Shown here: positions 63,076 to 64,000 of the stretch, in pieces | Position numbering within the stretch: the first letter of the stretch is position 1 | Layout: every line of letters starts with the position of its first letter | NCBI GenBank assembly: GCA_965247375.1 | Contig: CBDFHU010000113.1 | Coordinates: forward strand, 1-64,000 | Origin: Arsenicibacter sp965247375 | Lineage (GTDB): Bacteria > Bacteroidota > Bacteroidia > Cytophagales > Spirosomataceae | DNA: 64,000 bases | Reading direction: 5' to 3' | Made by a program: the position numbers and the translations under genes | The notes under the pieces: generated by a model | What the model was told of the DNA's origin: nothing | The model's database searches: none | Seen by the model: the letters and a program-made list of their open reading frames with translations, nothing else

Positions 63076-63315
63076 ATGAGATCAGGAACTTACCGCGTTT
63101 TATTACGCAAAGAACCGGAAGGAACATATACGGCAATAGTTCCTTCTATTCCAGGCTGTGTAACATGGGGAGAAACCATTGAAGAAGCCATTGCCATGGC
63201 TAAAGAAGCGGCAGAAGGATGCCTGGAAGTCTATGCCGAACAAGGCATCAGCATTCCGGATGACAGCGAAACATTTGAATATACCATTCAATTACCGAAT
63301 AATCAGGCAGCCTAA
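63076..63315 (+). CDS. hicB: HicB-type antitoxin (short form)
   Basis: A 79-residue antitoxin with the HicB partial RNase H-like fold: YRVLLRKEPEGTYTAIVPSI, PGCVTWGETIEEAIAMAKEA and AAEGCLEVYAEQGISIPDDS. It should bind and mask the HicA toxin. The C-terminal ribbon-helix-helix or HTH DNA-binding domain of longer HicB proteins is missing, so self-repression must work differently, if at all. It lies six bases upstream of hicA, so the order is antitoxin then toxin. Confidence 0.9.
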   Translation: MRSGTYRVLLRKEPEGTYTAIVPSIPGCVTWGETIEEAIAMAKEAAEGCLEVYAEQGISIPDDSETFEYTIQLPNNQAA

Positions 63316-63321
63316 ATATTC

Positions 63322-63525
63322 ATGGATTATTCAGCCAAAGGGCTAATTCGATTACTTGAAGAGAGAGGCTGGGAACTGGCAAGGACCAAGGGAAGTCATC
63401 ATATTTACTTTCATAGAGAACTGAACCGAACCATTCCGGTACCTGTTCATGGTAACCGCGATATTCCGAAAGGGACTTTTTATACAATTTTAAAACAAGC
63501 CGGTATTGACCGTACGGACGTCTGA
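63322..63525 (+). CDS. hicA: HicA-type mRNA interferase toxin
   Basis: A 67-residue toxin with the dsRNA-binding-like fold of the HicA family. The catalytic His lies in TKGSHHIYFH (His 26/27), and PVPVHGNRDIPKGTFYTILK is the family C-terminal part. HicA cleaves mRNA and slows translation when free. It is complete and shows no damage. It lies between hicB and ffh, all on the plus strand. Confidence 0.92.
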   Translation: MDYSAKGLIRLLEERGWELARTKGSHHIYFHRELNRTIPVPVHGNRDIPKGTFYTILKQAGIDRTDV

Positions 63526-63540
63526 ATAGACACATAAATC

Positions 63541-64000
63541 ATGTTTGAAAATCTTCAGGATAAACTCAATAAGGCCATCAAGACCCTGAAAGGGCAAGGC
63601 CGGATTACCGACATTAACGTGGCAGCAACCGTAAAGGAAGTGCGCCGGGCACTGACTGACGCCGACGTTAACTACAAGGTTGCGAAAGAAATTACCGACC
63701 GGATCAAGGAAAAAGCCCTCGACCGGAAAGTCTTGATCGCTGTTGAGCCCGGTCAGCTTTTTGTAAAAATCGTGCAGGAAGAACTGACCGACCTGATGGG
63801 TGGTCAGGCCCAGAGCATCAATACCAAAGGAGACCCGGCCGTTATCCTGATTGCCGGTTTGCAGGGTTCGGGTAAAACCACGTTTTCGGGTAAACTGGCA
63901 AACCTCCTCAAACGGCAGGGCCGTAACGTATTGCTCGTTGCCTGCGACATCTACCGCCCGGCGGCGATTGACCAGCTGAAAGTACTGGGTGAGCAGGTTG
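63541..64000 (+). CDS. ffh: Signal recognition particle protein Ffh (5' part)
   Basis: The first 153 codons of Ffh, the SRP GTPase that targets nascent membrane proteins to FtsY. The N domain starts MFENLQDKLNKAIKTLKGQG, and the G domain begins with the P-loop GLQGSGKTT at about 106-114, then VACDIYRPAAIDQL. The gene runs off the right edge; the M domain is not in the window. It starts 15 bases after the hicA stop. Confidence 0.95.
   Translation, partial: MFENLQDKLNKAIKTLKGQGRITDINVAATVKEVRRALTDADVNYKVAKEITDRIKEKALDRKVLIAVEPGQLFVKIVQEELTDLMGGQAQSINTKGDPAVILIAGLQGSGKTTFSGKLANLLKRQGRNVLLVACDIYRPAAIDQLKVLGEQV

Noticed and set aside
1..64000. Genomic island or prophage
   Set aside because: No integrase, transposase, tRNA attachment site or phage gene; mostly housekeeping genes with even composition.

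Overview
The window looks like a chromosomal segment of a Bacteroidota member, most likely of the order Cytophagales (Spirosoma-like). The grounds are a type IX secretion gene pair (porU-porV), a cargo protein with a sorting-type C-terminal domain, SusC/CarboxypepD_reg-type TonB proteins, TlpA/DUF4369 proteins, and promoters of the Bacteroidota form TTTG-N19-TAnnTTTG in place of E. coli-type -35/-10 boxes. No rRNA, tRNA, prophage, transposase or CRISPR array was seen.

Layout. 1-3.2 kb: a truncated unknown gene and a TonB-dependent receptor. 3.2-6.3 kb: an ECF sigma factor followed by a minimal carotenoid block (phytoene desaturase, phytoene synthase). 6.4-15.9 kb: housekeeping genes (gatB, proC, purB, plsY), a periplasmic thioredoxin, an M20 dipeptidase and a large coiled-coil protein. 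16-23 kb: an M16-like protein without the zinc motif, porV, porU and a SprT-like protein, then a small lipoprotein. 23-29 kb: a GtrA-family protein and nuoKLMN with its own promoter. 29-33 kb: a UDP-sugar dehydrogenase, and a two-gene unit of unknown role coding for a membrane Ig-like/Pro-rich protein and an exported TPR plus Ppx/GppA-like (actin-fold) protein. 33-38 kb: hemB, a response regulator with an apparent frameshift, its histidine kinase, and a divergent exported protein with a sorting-type tail. 38-43 kb: a small exported protein, nth, an ECF sigma factor with a 78-aa overlapping partner, a cyclophilin and metG. 43-49 kb: a frameshifted GH20 hexosaminidase, an MFS exporter, a GT25 glycosyltransferase and an unknown exported protein. 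49-57 kb: a giant MG2/TonB-plug protein and a 1328-aa beta-helix/Ig adhesin-like protein. 57-64 kb: an ABC permease, a polysaccharide deacetylase, a redox-dead TlpA-like protein, hicBA, and the start of ffh.

Intergenic DNA is unusually structured. There are three copies of a purine-rich inverted-repeat element (AAAGAGCGAAAGAGTG... around a CCGCGCGGCGG core), one of which now encodes the C-terminus of the histidine kinase. There are also three copies of a CACAAAGGCAYGAAG element, an AT-rich mirrored repeat, and a row of three AACTTCC-GGAAGTT palindromes just upstream of the proC promoter. Two genes (response regulator and GH20) carry single-base frameshifts that could be real or assembly errors.

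The least explained unit is the Ig-like/TPR-actin-fold gene pair at 30.6-32.9 kb. All calls are from reading the sequence; no database search was run.
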